In this document: piece by piece, positions 44,124 to 58,791 of the stretch | How positions within the stretch are numbered: position 1 is the first letter of the stretch | Layout: the number at the start of each line of letters is the position of its first letter | Origin: Streptantibioticus silvisoli | Lineage (GTDB): Bacteria; Actinomycetota; Actinomycetes; Streptomycetales; Streptomycetaceae | Assembly (NCBI RefSeq): GCF_027947535.2 | Contig: NZ_JAAGKO020000012.1 | Coordinates: forward strand, 62,001-126,000 | DNA length: 64,000 bases | Direction of reading: 5' to 3' | Translations under genes and position numbers: made by a program | Notes under the pieces: generated by a model | What the model was told of the DNA's origin: nothing | Databases searched by the model: none | Seen by the model: the letters and a program-made list of their open reading frames with translations, nothing else

Positions 44124-44496
44124 GGGTGAGCCTTTCGGTCGTGCGGCCGGAGACAATCCCCGGCCGGTAAATGACCAAGTTATGCGCAAAGAGGACGTTT
44201 TGTGCTGCGCGGATCGCGGTGGTCGCGGGCGGGCGCGGTTGTTCGACGAGTTGGCCGTTCGCGGATCGGGCTCTGAGGGTGCCGGAAGCTCATCCCCGCA
44301 GGCCGGATGGCTTGCGAGCTTCCCGTGGGGAGTCGGCCGCTGGTTCCTGATCGACGCGCGGACGAGCGGGCCGGGGCCCGGGGTTGTGCGCTCCGCGCCG
44401 AGGGCGTGTGCTGTCCGGTCCCGCGCCGGCTCGGCTGCACCGTCGTCCGGGGCCGCCGCTCACCCCGTGCCGTCAGCCGTACGGCAGGATGGGGGC
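44124..44496. other. Intergenic stretch between divergent genes
   Basis: 373 bp between the Gly-rich secreted protein (minus) and the monooxygenase-like gene (plus). Both promoters should lie here. A lower-GC patch at about 44160-44200 is the likeliest promoter of the minus-strand gene. No repeat or gene is seen. Confidence 0.4.
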
Positions 44497-44826
44497 ATGA
44501 GCGTAGTCAAGATCAACGTACTGAACGTCCCCGCCGAGCAGCGGGAGGTGCTGGAGAAGCGGTTCGCCTCCCGTGCGCACGCCGTTGAGGGTTCCGACGG
44601 GTTCGAGTGGTTCGAGCTGCTCCGGCCGGTCGAGGGCACCGATGATTACCTCGTCTACACCCGGTGGCGTGACGAGGAGTCCTTCCAGGCCTGGATGGAG
44701 GGCCCCATGAAGGCGGCCCACCAGGGCGGTGGCGCCGAGGGCGCGGAGCGTCCCAAGCCGGCGGCGAGCGGGTCCACGCTGTGGTCCTTCGAGGTCGTGC
44801 AGCAAGCGGCGCCGAAGAGCGCGTAA
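44497..44826 (+). CDS. ABM-fold (antibiotic biosynthesis/haem-degrading type) monooxygenase
   Basis: 109 aa, the usual size. The ferredoxin-like dimeric alpha/beta-barrel pattern is clear: VVKINVLNVPAEQREVLEKRF, FEWFELLRPVEGTDDYLVYTRWRDEESFQAWM, then a C-terminal strand STLWSFEVVQ. Family members include cofactor-free quinone-forming oxygenases and haem oxygenases of the MhuD/HmoB type; which one this is cannot be told. The ATG at 44497 follows a GGATGGGGGC stretch. It lies next to the polyketide cluster but on the opposite strand, so a pathway role is uncertain. Confidence 0.88.
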   Translation: MSVVKINVLNVPAEQREVLEKRFASRAHAVEGSDGFEWFELLRPVEGTDDYLVYTRWRDEESFQAWMEGPMKAAHQGGGAEGAERPKPAASGSTLWSFEVVQQAAPKSA

Positions 44827-45171
44827 GCAGGTCGTCGTCAACGATTGACCTCTGCCGACGCCCCGGCGGACGCGAGGCTCCCGGCTCGTTACGGACCCGG
44901 CTCCCGGCTCGTTACGGGCCCCGGGCCGGGCGCCGCCCGACCGGGCGCGCGGACCGGGCCGGCGCCCGCGTCGGGGCCGGGGCCGCCGCCCGGGGGTGCT
45001 GTTCGGGGTGGACGGGGGACCGGGGGGCCGCCCCTGCACGCGGCCGGCCCCCGGTTCATCGGTCAACGGGGCATCCCGCCCGGCGGACCGCCTCCCGCAC
45101 CGCCCGGCAGCTCGACGGGTTCGGGCGCGGGCGCGGCCGGCACGCCCGCCGCCGCGCCCGAGGAGAAGACG
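44827..45171. other. Gap between converging genes
   Basis: 345 bp at the end of the PKS gene. It holds a 23-nt direct duplication (44876-44898 and 44899-44921, unit GGCTCCCGGCTCGTTACGG plus 4 nt) and GC-rich sequence. No gene is supported and no clear terminator hairpin could be defined. Confidence 0.45.
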
Positions 45172-51855
<6,684 letters not shown>

Positions 51856-52125
51856 GTTCTGCTCCTGCGTCGTCAACGCGGGCTCCTCATGTCGGATTCG
51901 TCGATTGACCTGGGCCTGTCCGGCGGGTCAGGGCGGGACGGGAAGCGGCGCCCGCTGCCGCGCGAAGCGGTGCCCGCCGGCCGCGGGGCGGGGGAACCGG
52001 GCGCCGGAGCGGCCCGGCAGCCGGTGGCGTCGGGGCGTTCCGGCAGCGCCGTCCCGCGCCCCCGGCCGCCGGCCGCGGGCGCCCGCGGGCCGGGCGTCGC
52101 GGGGCCGCCGTCCGCCGGACACGCC

Positions 52126-53169
52126 TCAGGCCCAGGCCGGCAGTTCGGTGATGGTGAGGACCACGGCCACGGCCGACCAGCCCGGAGCCCCGCCGAAGAG
52201 CAGGACGTGGTCGCCCGCCGCGAGTTGGCCGGTGCGCAGCAGGTGGTCGAGCGCGATGAACTGGTCGCTGGCCGAGGCGTGCCCGATCCCGCAGCCGAAC
52301 TCCCACTGCGACCGGGAGACGTCCAGGCCCAGCGGCTCCATGACGCAGTTGCGGGTGGTCGCCTCGTCGCCGTTGGGCACCAGGACCCAGCGCAGGTCGG
52401 ACACCTCGATCCCGGCCTCGCCCACGGCGGCGCGCGCCGTCTCGGTGCAGGCGATCGCGATGCCGTCGCCGACGCTCACCCCGTCGATCTCCTTGACCCG
52501 CTCGTTGAACTGCTGGGCGCGGCCCACGACGTCGATCCGCCGGCCGGAGGACCCGGTGGGCGGGAACAGCGGCTCGTCGCCGCGCGCCATCGCCTCGAAC
52601 TCCGGGTAGACCCTGGAGACGACCGCGTCGACGCGGGCGAACCCGCCGGTCGCGCTGAGCACCACGGAGCTGGCCGCGTCGGCGGCGATCACGCCCATCG
52701 GCCCGCTGTCCCACCGGTTGATCAACGGCGAGTTGAAGTTGTCGGCGGTGGTCAGCAGGATGTCCGGCCGGTCGTCCGACTGGTGCGACAGCAGGCCGGC
52801 CCCCAGCTCGACGGCGGTGAGCATGCCGTTGCACCCGTTGCGTATCTCGGTGCCGCCGGCCCCCCGGATGCCCAGCTCCCGCATGATGTACGCCGACGGC
52901 GACCACATCTCGGGGCCCTGGTAGAAGGTCGAGGCGTGCAGCACCGTCCCGATCGAGGCGGCGCCGCCGGGGGACCGGTCGAGCGCCACCCGGGCGGCCT
53001 CGACGGCCATGTCGGGCGCCGGTTCCGTGCCGGCGACCAGGACACCGCGCAGCGCGCTCTCGGCGAAGACCGCGGGGTCGTACAGGCCCGCGGCGACGGC
53101 CTCGGACGCGGCGAAGGCGGACGGCAGCCGGCAACCCAGACCGGCGAGGAACACGTTCGCCGGCTTCAT
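52126..53169 (-). CDS. KASIII-like acyltransferase/ketosynthase, copy 1
   Basis: 347 aa with the thiolase fold of FabH. Nucleophile Cys113 sits in RNGCNGMLTAVE. The usual FabH HQAN region reads VPNGDEATTRN and the Asn loop reads GHASASDQ, so the normal Cys-His-Asn triad is changed. Such divergent KASIII proteins (CerJ, CloN2 and relatives) transfer acyl groups between carriers, or onto sugars, instead of doing decarboxylative condensation. Here it probably moves the pyrrolyl group from the stand-alone carrier protein to the PKS or to an acceptor. It lies 270 bp upstream of the PKS gene. ATG 53169 was chosen; the upstream extension is repeat DNA. Confidence 0.88.
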   Translation of the reverse strand: MKPANVFLAGLGCRLPSAFAASEAVAAGLYDPAVFAESALRGVLVAGTEPAPDMAVEAARVALDRSPGGAASIGTVLHASTFYQGPEMWSPSAYIMRELGIRGAGGTEIRNGCNGMLTAVELGAGLLSHQSDDRPDILLTTADNFNSPLINRWDSGPMGVIAADAASSVVLSATGGFARVDAVVSRVYPEFEAMARGDEPLFPPTGSSGRRIDVVGRAQQFNERVKEIDGVSVGDGIAIACTETARAAVGEAGIEVSDLRWVLVPNGDEATTRNCVMEPLGLDVSRSQWEFGCGIGHASASDQFIALDHLLRTGQLAAGDHVLLFGGAPGWSAVAVVLTITELPAWA

Positions 53170-53511
53170 GCTCGCGCCCGGACGGGACTCATGATTGTCA
53201 TGCCTTGTTCGACGCATGACGGCCGGTGTCTGTTCACGCCGGCCCGCGACTTTCTCCGGACCCCGCGGGAAGGCCACGGCCGGCGAACGGGTCCGAATCG
53301 GCTCCGCGGGAACCGGCTGACGACGGCACGCCGGTGCGGCCGACCGACCGCGCCGGGCCGTGCGGTGCGCCGGGCCGTGCGATCCGTGTGCCGGGCCGGT
53401 CCGATGAGCACACCGGCCCCGCCGTTCAGTGCGCGGGACCGGTCCGATGAGTACACCGGCCGCACCGTCCAATGCACCGCTTCGATCCGATGAGCGCACC
53501 GGCCGCACCGT
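53170..53511. other. Gap between sigma factor and KASIII-like gene
   Basis: 342 bp. The right half is the 43-nt tandem repeat; the left half (53190-53390) is the likely promoter region of the KASIII-like and PKS genes and includes a lower-GC patch around 53195-53230. No gene is seen. Confidence 0.5.
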
Positions 53512-53526
53512 TCAGTGCACCGGGCC
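53398..53526. repeat. 43-nt tandem repeat, three units
   Basis: Units 53398-53440, 53441-53483 and 53484-53526 share G(G/A)TCCGATGAG, CACCGGCC and GTTCAGTGC blocks. The last unit runs into the end of the sigma factor gene, so the sigma stop codon and last four codons lie within the repeat. Confidence 0.92.
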
Positions 53527-54234
53527 CAGGAGTTCGGCCAGCGACCTCAGCGCGTAGAAGCGCCGCGACCGCACCGTGCCTTCCGGCACCCCCAGCCGGG
53601 TGGCCAGCTCGCGGGGCGTGACGTCGCGGTAGTACAACTCGACGAGCACCTCGCGCTGCACCTCCTTCAGCCGCGCCAGGGCGGACCGGACGGTGTGCAC
53701 GTCCACCACCCGCTGCGCGTGATCCGGCGTGTCGATGTGCACCGGCGCCTCGACCACGGCACGCCGCTCGGCGCGTATCTTCCGTTTGCGGGTCGCGTCG
53801 ATGAACGCGTGCCGGGCGACCGTGAACAGCCAGGGCTGGCACAGCTCCGGGCCGGCCGGCAGCGCGTCGACGTTGCGCCACGCCCGCAGCAGCGTCTCCT
53901 GGAGCAGGTCCTCGGCGAATTCGCGTTCCCCCGCCGTCAGCCGCAGCAGGAACCGGCGCAACGCCCCGGCGTGGGTATCGTGGACGTCCCACATCCGGCG
54001 CAGGTCGTCGGACACGGCCCCCGGCGTGCGGGCCGCACCGGGACGCGCGAGTACCGGTTCGCCGTCGGGCCGGACGCCGCAGTACCCGCCGCGGACGTCC
54101 TGCCCGGCCTGCGCGCGGTCGTCGGCGGTGCCGTCGGCGGCGGCGAGGGAACCGGTGCCGGAGGCGGCACCGGGCTCGGCGAGTGGGGTGGAGAACGCGA
54201 CGGGGACGCGTTCGGCACGTCGGGTGGGGGACAT
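53512..54234 (-). CDS. ECF-type RNA polymerase sigma factor
   Basis: 240 aa. Region 2 (FAEDLLQETLLRAWRN, PWLFTVARHAFID) and region 4 (LKEVQREVLVELYYRDVTPRELATRLGVPEGTVRSR) are complete. About 70 extra residues precede region 2 and include a Cys and a Pro/Ala-rich stretch. No anti-sigma gene is adjacent. The ATG at 54234 has AAGGACC upstream. As the last gene in line after halogenase and HAD genes, it probably activates the polyketide cluster, including the PKS and KASIII genes downstream. Confidence 0.92.
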   Translation of the reverse strand: MSPTRRAERVPVAFSTPLAEPGAASGTGSLAAADGTADDRAQAGQDVRGGYCGVRPDGEPVLARPGAARTPGAVSDDLRRMWDVHDTHAGALRRFLLRLTAGEREFAEDLLQETLLRAWRNVDALPAGPELCQPWLFTVARHAFIDATRKRKIRAERRAVVEAPVHIDTPDHAQRVVDVHTVRSALARLKEVQREVLVELYYRDVTPRELATRLGVPEGTVRSRRFYALRSLAELLGPVH

Positions 54235-54279
54235 TCGCGGTCCTTGGTTCGGTCGGCGTCGTCGGGCGAGCCCGGTCCG

Positions 54280-54948
54280 TCACACGGTCGGGACGGCCGC
54301 TCCCCGATTGCGGGAGCGTGTGGTGCCCGCGTCAACCAGGCGGGCGAGCCGTTCAACGGTCAGTTCGGACAGGCCGGGTACGCACAGGGCCACCGGTTCC
54401 CGTGTCGGCGCGACCGAGACCGGCACGCACCCCGCGGCGATGCCTGACCGGATTCCGGTGGACGAGTCCTCGACGACCACGCAGCGCCCGGGGGCGACCC
54501 CGAGCCTGGCCGCGGCGGTGCGGTAGGACTCGGGGTCGGGTTTCGGGCGGTCCACCTCGTCGCCCGCCACGGTCACGGCGAACTCCGCCCGGCCGAGCGA
54601 GGGCAGCACGGCGTCCACCATCGCCCGGTACGAGGACGTGACCAGCGCGCACGGCACCCCGGCCCGCCGCAGCGCCCGCAGCAGGCCGACGGCTCCGGGC
54701 AGCGGGGTGATCCCGTCACGCAACCGGGCGAGTACCCGGTCGTTGACGTGTGCGTACAGCTCCTGCGTGCTCATCGGCGACCGCAGCAGGCCGCTCAGCC
54801 GGGTCAGGTTCTCCGCGACACTGCGCCCCCGCAGTTCCTCCGGCCGAACCGCCGAGGCCGGCACGCCCCGGTCGACGAGCACCGCCAGCAGGGCGCCGAG
54901 CAGGATCGGTTCGGTGTCGACCAGGGTGCCGTCCAGGTCGAACAGCAC
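54280..54948 (-). CDS. HAD-superfamily hydrolase (phosphoglycolate/beta-phosphoglucomutase type)
   Basis: 222 aa. FDLDGTLVDTEP holds the nucleophile and acid/base Asp residues (Asp4, Asp6), VTSSYR is motif II, the Lys of DRPKPDPE is motif III and VVVEDSSTGIRSG is motif IV; the cap domain lies at residues 18-85. It would remove or move a phosphate on a small metabolite. GTG 54948 lies 14 bp after the halogenase stop. Its role in the chloropyrrole cluster is not evident; it may act on a phosphorylated intermediate or be housekeeping. Confidence 0.88.
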   Translation of the reverse strand: MLFDLDGTLVDTEPILLGALLAVLVDRGVPASAVRPEELRGRSVAENLTRLSGLLRSPMSTQELYAHVNDRVLARLRDGITPLPGAVGLLRALRRAGVPCALVTSSYRAMVDAVLPSLGRAEFAVTVAGDEVDRPKPDPESYRTAAARLGVAPGRCVVVEDSSTGIRSGIAAGCVPVSVAPTREPVALCVPGLSELTVERLARLVDAGTTRSRNRGAAVPTV

Positions 54949-54962
54949 CGCCCACGGCGCGG

Positions 54963-56312
54963 TCAGAAGAGGGCCTTGGACGCGAGGGAGACCTTCATCT
55001 TTCCCAGCAGCGGGTGCCAGAGGTGGTCGGGATTCTCCTCGACGGTGGTGACGAACTCCCGCATCGCCGTCAGGGCGGCCGGCTCCTGGTCGTCGTAGAC
55101 GTCCCCCTGAAGCAGTTTCAGTACGTCGATACGGTAACGGGGGTCCTGGACGAAGGCGGTGAACAGGATGTTGAGGCGGTAGTAGATGGAGATGAACTCG
55201 TACCAGGTGGACACCCCGCGCCGCAGCTTCGTCACGTAGGTCTCGAACCGGTCGGCGCTGAAGTCGTCGGCCGCCGCGGCGGCGATGATGTCGGCGCAGG
55301 CCAGCCGGGCGCTGTTCATCGCGACACTGACACCGCTGGAGAAGATCGGGTCGACGAACCGGGCGGCGTCGCCGATCATGACCATCGCGTCACCGCTGAC
55401 CTTGCGCATGCCGTAGCTGTAGTCGCCCTCGGCCTTGAAGGGGCGTACCCGCTCGGCCTTCTTCAGCGCGTCGTGCAGCAGCGGCCTGCTGCCGACCGAC
55501 TCCCAGAAGAAGCCTTCGAGATCGTCCTTGCTCTCCTTGAACCGCGCCTTCTGGGTGACGACCCCGATCGAGGTGATCGTGTCGGTGATCGGGATCTGCC
55601 ACACCCAGGTGTCGCTGAGCGGCAGGAAGTGGATGAATATGTACCCGGCCTGGTTCTCGTCGTTGGCCAGTGCCTGCCGGTCGAGCCCTTCGAACCAGCT
55701 GTGCACGGCGTACTGGTTGAACACCGGGTCGGGGACCTTGACCTTGAGCTGCCGCCCCAGGAGCGTGCCGCGCCCGCTGGCGTCGACGACCATCCGCACC
55801 GTGACGTCCGCGGTCGGCCCGCCGAGTCCGACCCGCAGCACGGGACGGCGGGGATCGGCGAAGTCCACGTCCCGCACCCGCACCCCGCAGAACACCTTCG
55901 CCCCGAGGCTTTCCGCGTGCTTGAGCAGGATCAGGTCGAACTCGCCGCGGTCGACGTGGAAGGTGTAGTCGCGGTCGACGCCGAGCTGGTCGCGTTCGTT
56001 GAACAGCACGTCGGCCGCGCCGAGGCCGTGGTCGTGGACCTGGAAGCCGAGCGGGTCCACCCCGTCCGCGTTGGCCGACGTCCACGCGGCGCCGTACTTG
56101 CGGGGGAAGCCGGCCGCTTCGATCTTGTCCATGACGCCGATGTCGAGCAGGACCGGCGTGGTGGCCGGCACCAGCGACTCACCCACGTGTTCCCGGGGGA
56201 ACAGCTCACTTTCGAACACCGCGACCGAGAGGCCGGCCTTGGCCAGGTAGGACGCGGCGGTGGAGCCGGCCGGACCGCCGCCGATGATGCCGATGTCGTA
56301 GTCGTACGTCAT
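54963..56312 (-). CDS. FADH2-dependent halogenase (carrier-bound substrate type)
   Basis: 449 aa. GGGPAGSTAA near residue 11 binds FAD, and WVWQIPI at about 236 is the WxWxI signature of flavin-dependent halogenases; GDAARFVDPIFSSGV is the second FAD motif. Tunnel Lys was not located with certainty. The closest known groups are those chlorinating pyrrolyl-carrier thioesters (PltA, HrmQ, Clz5) and CndH-type enzymes. It sits directly downstream of the carrier protein gene (11 bp), which supports chlorination of pyrrole-2-carboxyl on that carrier. FADH2 would come from a reductase encoded elsewhere. Confidence 0.9.
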   Translation of the reverse strand: MTYDYDIGIIGGGPAGSTAASYLAKAGLSVAVFESELFPREHVGESLVPATTPVLLDIGVMDKIEAAGFPRKYGAAWTSANADGVDPLGFQVHDHGLGAADVLFNERDQLGVDRDYTFHVDRGEFDLILLKHAESLGAKVFCGVRVRDVDFADPRRPVLRVGLGGPTADVTVRMVVDASGRGTLLGRQLKVKVPDPVFNQYAVHSWFEGLDRQALANDENQAGYIFIHFLPLSDTWVWQIPITDTITSIGVVTQKARFKESKDDLEGFFWESVGSRPLLHDALKKAERVRPFKAEGDYSYGMRKVSGDAMVMIGDAARFVDPIFSSGVSVAMNSARLACADIIAAAAADDFSADRFETYVTKLRRGVSTWYEFISIYYRLNILFTAFVQDPRYRIDVLKLLQGDVYDDQEPAALTAMREFVTTVEENPDHLWHPLLGKMKVSLASKALF

Positions 56313-56323
56313 CTGTCGCCCCG

Positions 56324-56602
56324 TCAGATAGAGGCGGTCTGGGAACGGAGGAGCAATATCAGGTCGGTGATCGTCTCCAGCGTGCGGAAGTGCTCACCGG
56401 TCATGTACAGCGGCGGAATCCGGGTGCCGTACTCGGAGCGGATGTGCGCCAGCAACCGTGCGGTGCGCACCGAATCCAGCACGCCCAGTTCCAGCAACTG
56501 GCTGTCGGCGGTGATCAGTTCGGGATCCACGCCGCCGGCGAGCTCGTCCTTCACGTAGCGCAGCAACTGGTCCAGCAGCGTCGCGCGATCGAGGTCCGTC
56601 AT
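56324..56602 (-). CDS. Stand-alone carrier protein (peptidyl/acyl carrier)
   Basis: 92 aa. Ser44 in ELGVLDSVRTA is the phosphopantetheine site; the four-helix pattern and length fit PltL/RedO-type prolyl carrier proteins. ATG 56602 has AGGAG 6 nt upstream. With the adjacent prolyl ligase, dehydrogenase and halogenase it should hold L-proline, then pyrrole-2-carboxylate, then its chlorinated form as thioesters. It lies between the methyltransferase and halogenase genes. Confidence 0.92.
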   Translation of the reverse strand: MTDLDRATLLDQLLRYVKDELAGGVDPELITADSQLLELGVLDSVRTARLLAHIRSEYGTRIPPLYMTGEHFRTLETITDLILLLRSQTASI

Positions 56603-56641
56603 GGTTTCTCCTTGCATCGGTGAGGGGGCTGCGGCAGGGCA

Positions 56642-57361
56642 TCAGTGCGGGGCGGCGGCGCGTGCGACGAGGTAACTCGTCGGCAGCTCGAGCGGTCGCC
56701 CGTCGGAGGTGTTCTCCGTGGTGTGCAGGGCGATCTCGCCGTCGGCGACGACGTCGAACCCGTTTCTTTCGAACAGCAGCCTCAGCTGTCCCTCGTGCGC
56801 GGGGGCGACGCGGGCGCCGAAGTCGAAGTGGGCGGCCAGCCCGGCGGTCTTCGGCAGTGGCTGGCCGCTGGCGAGCAGCTCGGAGACGTACCAGCCGGTG
56901 CGCTCGGTCAGCTCCTGGGCGAACAGGCGGCCGGAGTCGCCGAGCAGCAGGGCGAGGGTTCCCAGCATCGTGCGGCGCTCGTCCGGGACGAGTTGGTGCA
57001 GGACGCCGCGCATGTAGACGTTGACGTCGCCGAGTTCGGTGTGCAGGGCCGCCGCGGCGTGCTCGTCGAGCAGATCGGCGCAGCGGTAGGTGACGTTGGG
57101 TGCCGGATGCGACTCGGTGGCCAACTCCACCGCGGCCTCGGCGATGTCGAGGCCGATGACCCGCGGGAAGTGCCGCGCCAGCCACTGCGTCTGCCGTCCG
57201 TTGCCGCAACCGATGTCGACCAGCGGCAGGAGCGGGTCGACGTGGTCACGGAACAGCGGAAGGTGCTGCGCCGCGGTCAGCTGGGGCGACGAGTCCCACA
57301 GGGCGGCCCCGGGTTCGGCCGGCAGCATGGTCCAGAACGCGTTCCAGGCGGTGCTCGTCAT
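56642..57361 (-). CDS. Class I SAM-dependent methyltransferase
   Basis: 239 aa. LVDIGCGNGRQTQWLA near residue 47 is the SAM-binding motif I, followed by VIGLDIAE (acidic ribose ligand) and NVTYRCADLLDE. It probably methylates O, N or C of the pathway product. Its ATG at 57361 overlaps the adenylation gene stop by 4 bp and its stop is 39 bp before the carrier protein start, so it belongs to the same operon. The substrate cannot be predicted from the sequence. Confidence 0.88.
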   Translation of the reverse strand: MTSTAWNAFWTMLPAEPGAALWDSSPQLTAAQHLPLFRDHVDPLLPLVDIGCGNGRQTQWLARHFPRVIGLDIAEAAVELATESHPAPNVTYRCADLLDEHAAAALHTELGDVNVYMRGVLHQLVPDERRTMLGTLALLLGDSGRLFAQELTERTGWYVSELLASGQPLPKTAGLAAHFDFGARVAPAHEGQLRLLFERNGFDVVADGEIALHTTENTSDGRPLELPTSYLVARAAAPH

Positions 57362-58791
57362 GCGTCGGCTCCTTGCGCCACCAGGCCGCTGAGCGCGGCG
57401 CGATCGACTTTCCCGTTCCGGGTGAGAGGAAATCCGCCGATCGTGTGCGACGCGTCGATGTTCATGTACGCGGGCAGACGGCCGGCGCAGTGCCGTCGCA
57501 GCTCGACGTGCTCGGGTGCGGTGTCCGTCTCGGGGACCACGAAGGCGTGCAGTCGCGCGTCAAGACCGGTCCCGACGACGAGCACCACCGCGTCGCGCAC
57601 CGCTTCGTGCGTGACGAGCGCGCTCTCCACCTCGGCCGGCTCGATCCGGTAGCCGCGGACCTTGGCCATGTTGTCGACCCGGCCCCGGTATTCGAGCAGG
57701 CCGTCGGGACCGTACCTGCCGAGGTCGCCGGTGCGGTACGGACCGGCCTGGGGCGGCGCACCCCAGTAGCCGAGCATGACGGTCGGGCCGCCGACCACGA
57801 TTTCGCCGTCGTCGAGGGAGACGGTGTCCCCGGCGACGGGCGCCCCGATCGGAACGGCCGTGGTGCGGTCGAGGTCGGCGGCGGTCACCTCGTAGGAGGT
57901 GCAGACGTTGGTCTCGGTCGGGCCGTACCAGTTGAGCATCCGGATGCCGGGCCAGCCGCGGCGCAGATCCTTCAGCTGCTTCAACGGAAAGGGCTCGCCG
58001 GCGAACACGCACGCGCGGAGCGCTCCCGGTCCGCGCTCCAGCAGTTCGCCGTACTCGGCCATGAGGATCAGCGCGGACGGCACCGAGTACCAGACCGTGA
58101 TGGCGCGGTCGAGCAGGAAGTCGACCAGCGGATCGGCGGCCTGGGCGAGGGTCTCGCCGATCAGGTGCACCGACGCGCCGGCCCGGAAGGCCCCGTAGAG
58201 GTCGAAGACCGACAGGTCGAAGCCGAACGAGGCGTGGTTCGCGAGCCGGTCGGACGCGGTGAGGTCCAACTCCCGGCAGGCCCAGTCGACGAACGCGATC
58301 GCGTTGCCGTGGCTCAGGCAGACGCCCTTCGGCGTGCCCGTCGATCCCGAGGTGTACAGGATGTACGCGGGGTCGGCCGGCCGGACCGGGCAGTGCGCCG
58401 CGGCGGAACCGCGCGTCACTCCCTTGACGAGGTCCTCGCAGTGCACCGAGACGGTGTCGCGGACGTGATCACCGTGGTCCGTGATGATCAGCGCCGGGCG
58501 GGCGTCCGCGACGATCCGGGCGACCCGCTCGCGGGGATTGCCCCGGGGGACCGGGACGTGGATCGCGCCGGCGCGTAACACCGCCTGGGCGATCGCCACG
58601 GCCTCGGTCGTCTTGTCCGTCCACACCAGTACGCGGTCGCCCGGCCGGACACCGCGGCCGTGCAGGGCGGCCAGGTACTCGTCCGCGCGCGCGTCCAGTT
58701 CGCGGTAGCTGAGACCGGTGAACAGGTCGTGGACCGCGAGAGCGTCCGGTGTCCGCGCGGCCGCGTCGACCACGAAGCTGTAGAGGCTCAA
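57358..58791 (-). CDS. Amino-acid adenylating enzyme, probable L-prolyl-AMP ligase
   Basis: 477 aa, a stand-alone adenylation domain. A3 YILYTSGSTGTPKG, A5 NWYGPTETNV, A7 YRTGDLG, A8 GRVDNMAKVRGYRIEPAEVE and A10 Lys in LTRNGKVD are present; no carrier or condensation domain is attached. It activates an amino acid with ATP and loads it on the stand-alone carrier protein; by context (dehydrogenase, halogenase) the substrate is L-proline as for PltF, RedM and PigI. The start is TTG 58791, overlapping the dehydrogenase stop by 4 bp (TTGA). Confidence 0.9.
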   Translation of the reverse strand: MSLYSFVVDAAARTPDALAVHDLFTGLSYRELDARADEYLAALHGRGVRPGDRVLVWTDKTTEAVAIAQAVLRAGAIHVPVPRGNPRERVARIVADARPALIITDHGDHVRDTVSVHCEDLVKGVTRGSAAAHCPVRPADPAYILYTSGSTGTPKGVCLSHGNAIAFVDWACRELDLTASDRLANHASFGFDLSVFDLYGAFRAGASVHLIGETLAQAADPLVDFLLDRAITVWYSVPSALILMAEYGELLERGPGALRACVFAGEPFPLKQLKDLRRGWPGIRMLNWYGPTETNVCTSYEVTAADLDRTTAVPIGAPVAGDTVSLDDGEIVVGGPTVMLGYWGAPPQAGPYRTGDLGRYGPDGLLEYRGRVDNMAKVRGYRIEPAEVESALVTHEAVRDAVVLVVGTGLDARLHAFVVPETDTAPEHVELRRHCAGRLPAYMNIDASHTIGGFPLTRNGKVDRAALSGLVAQGADA

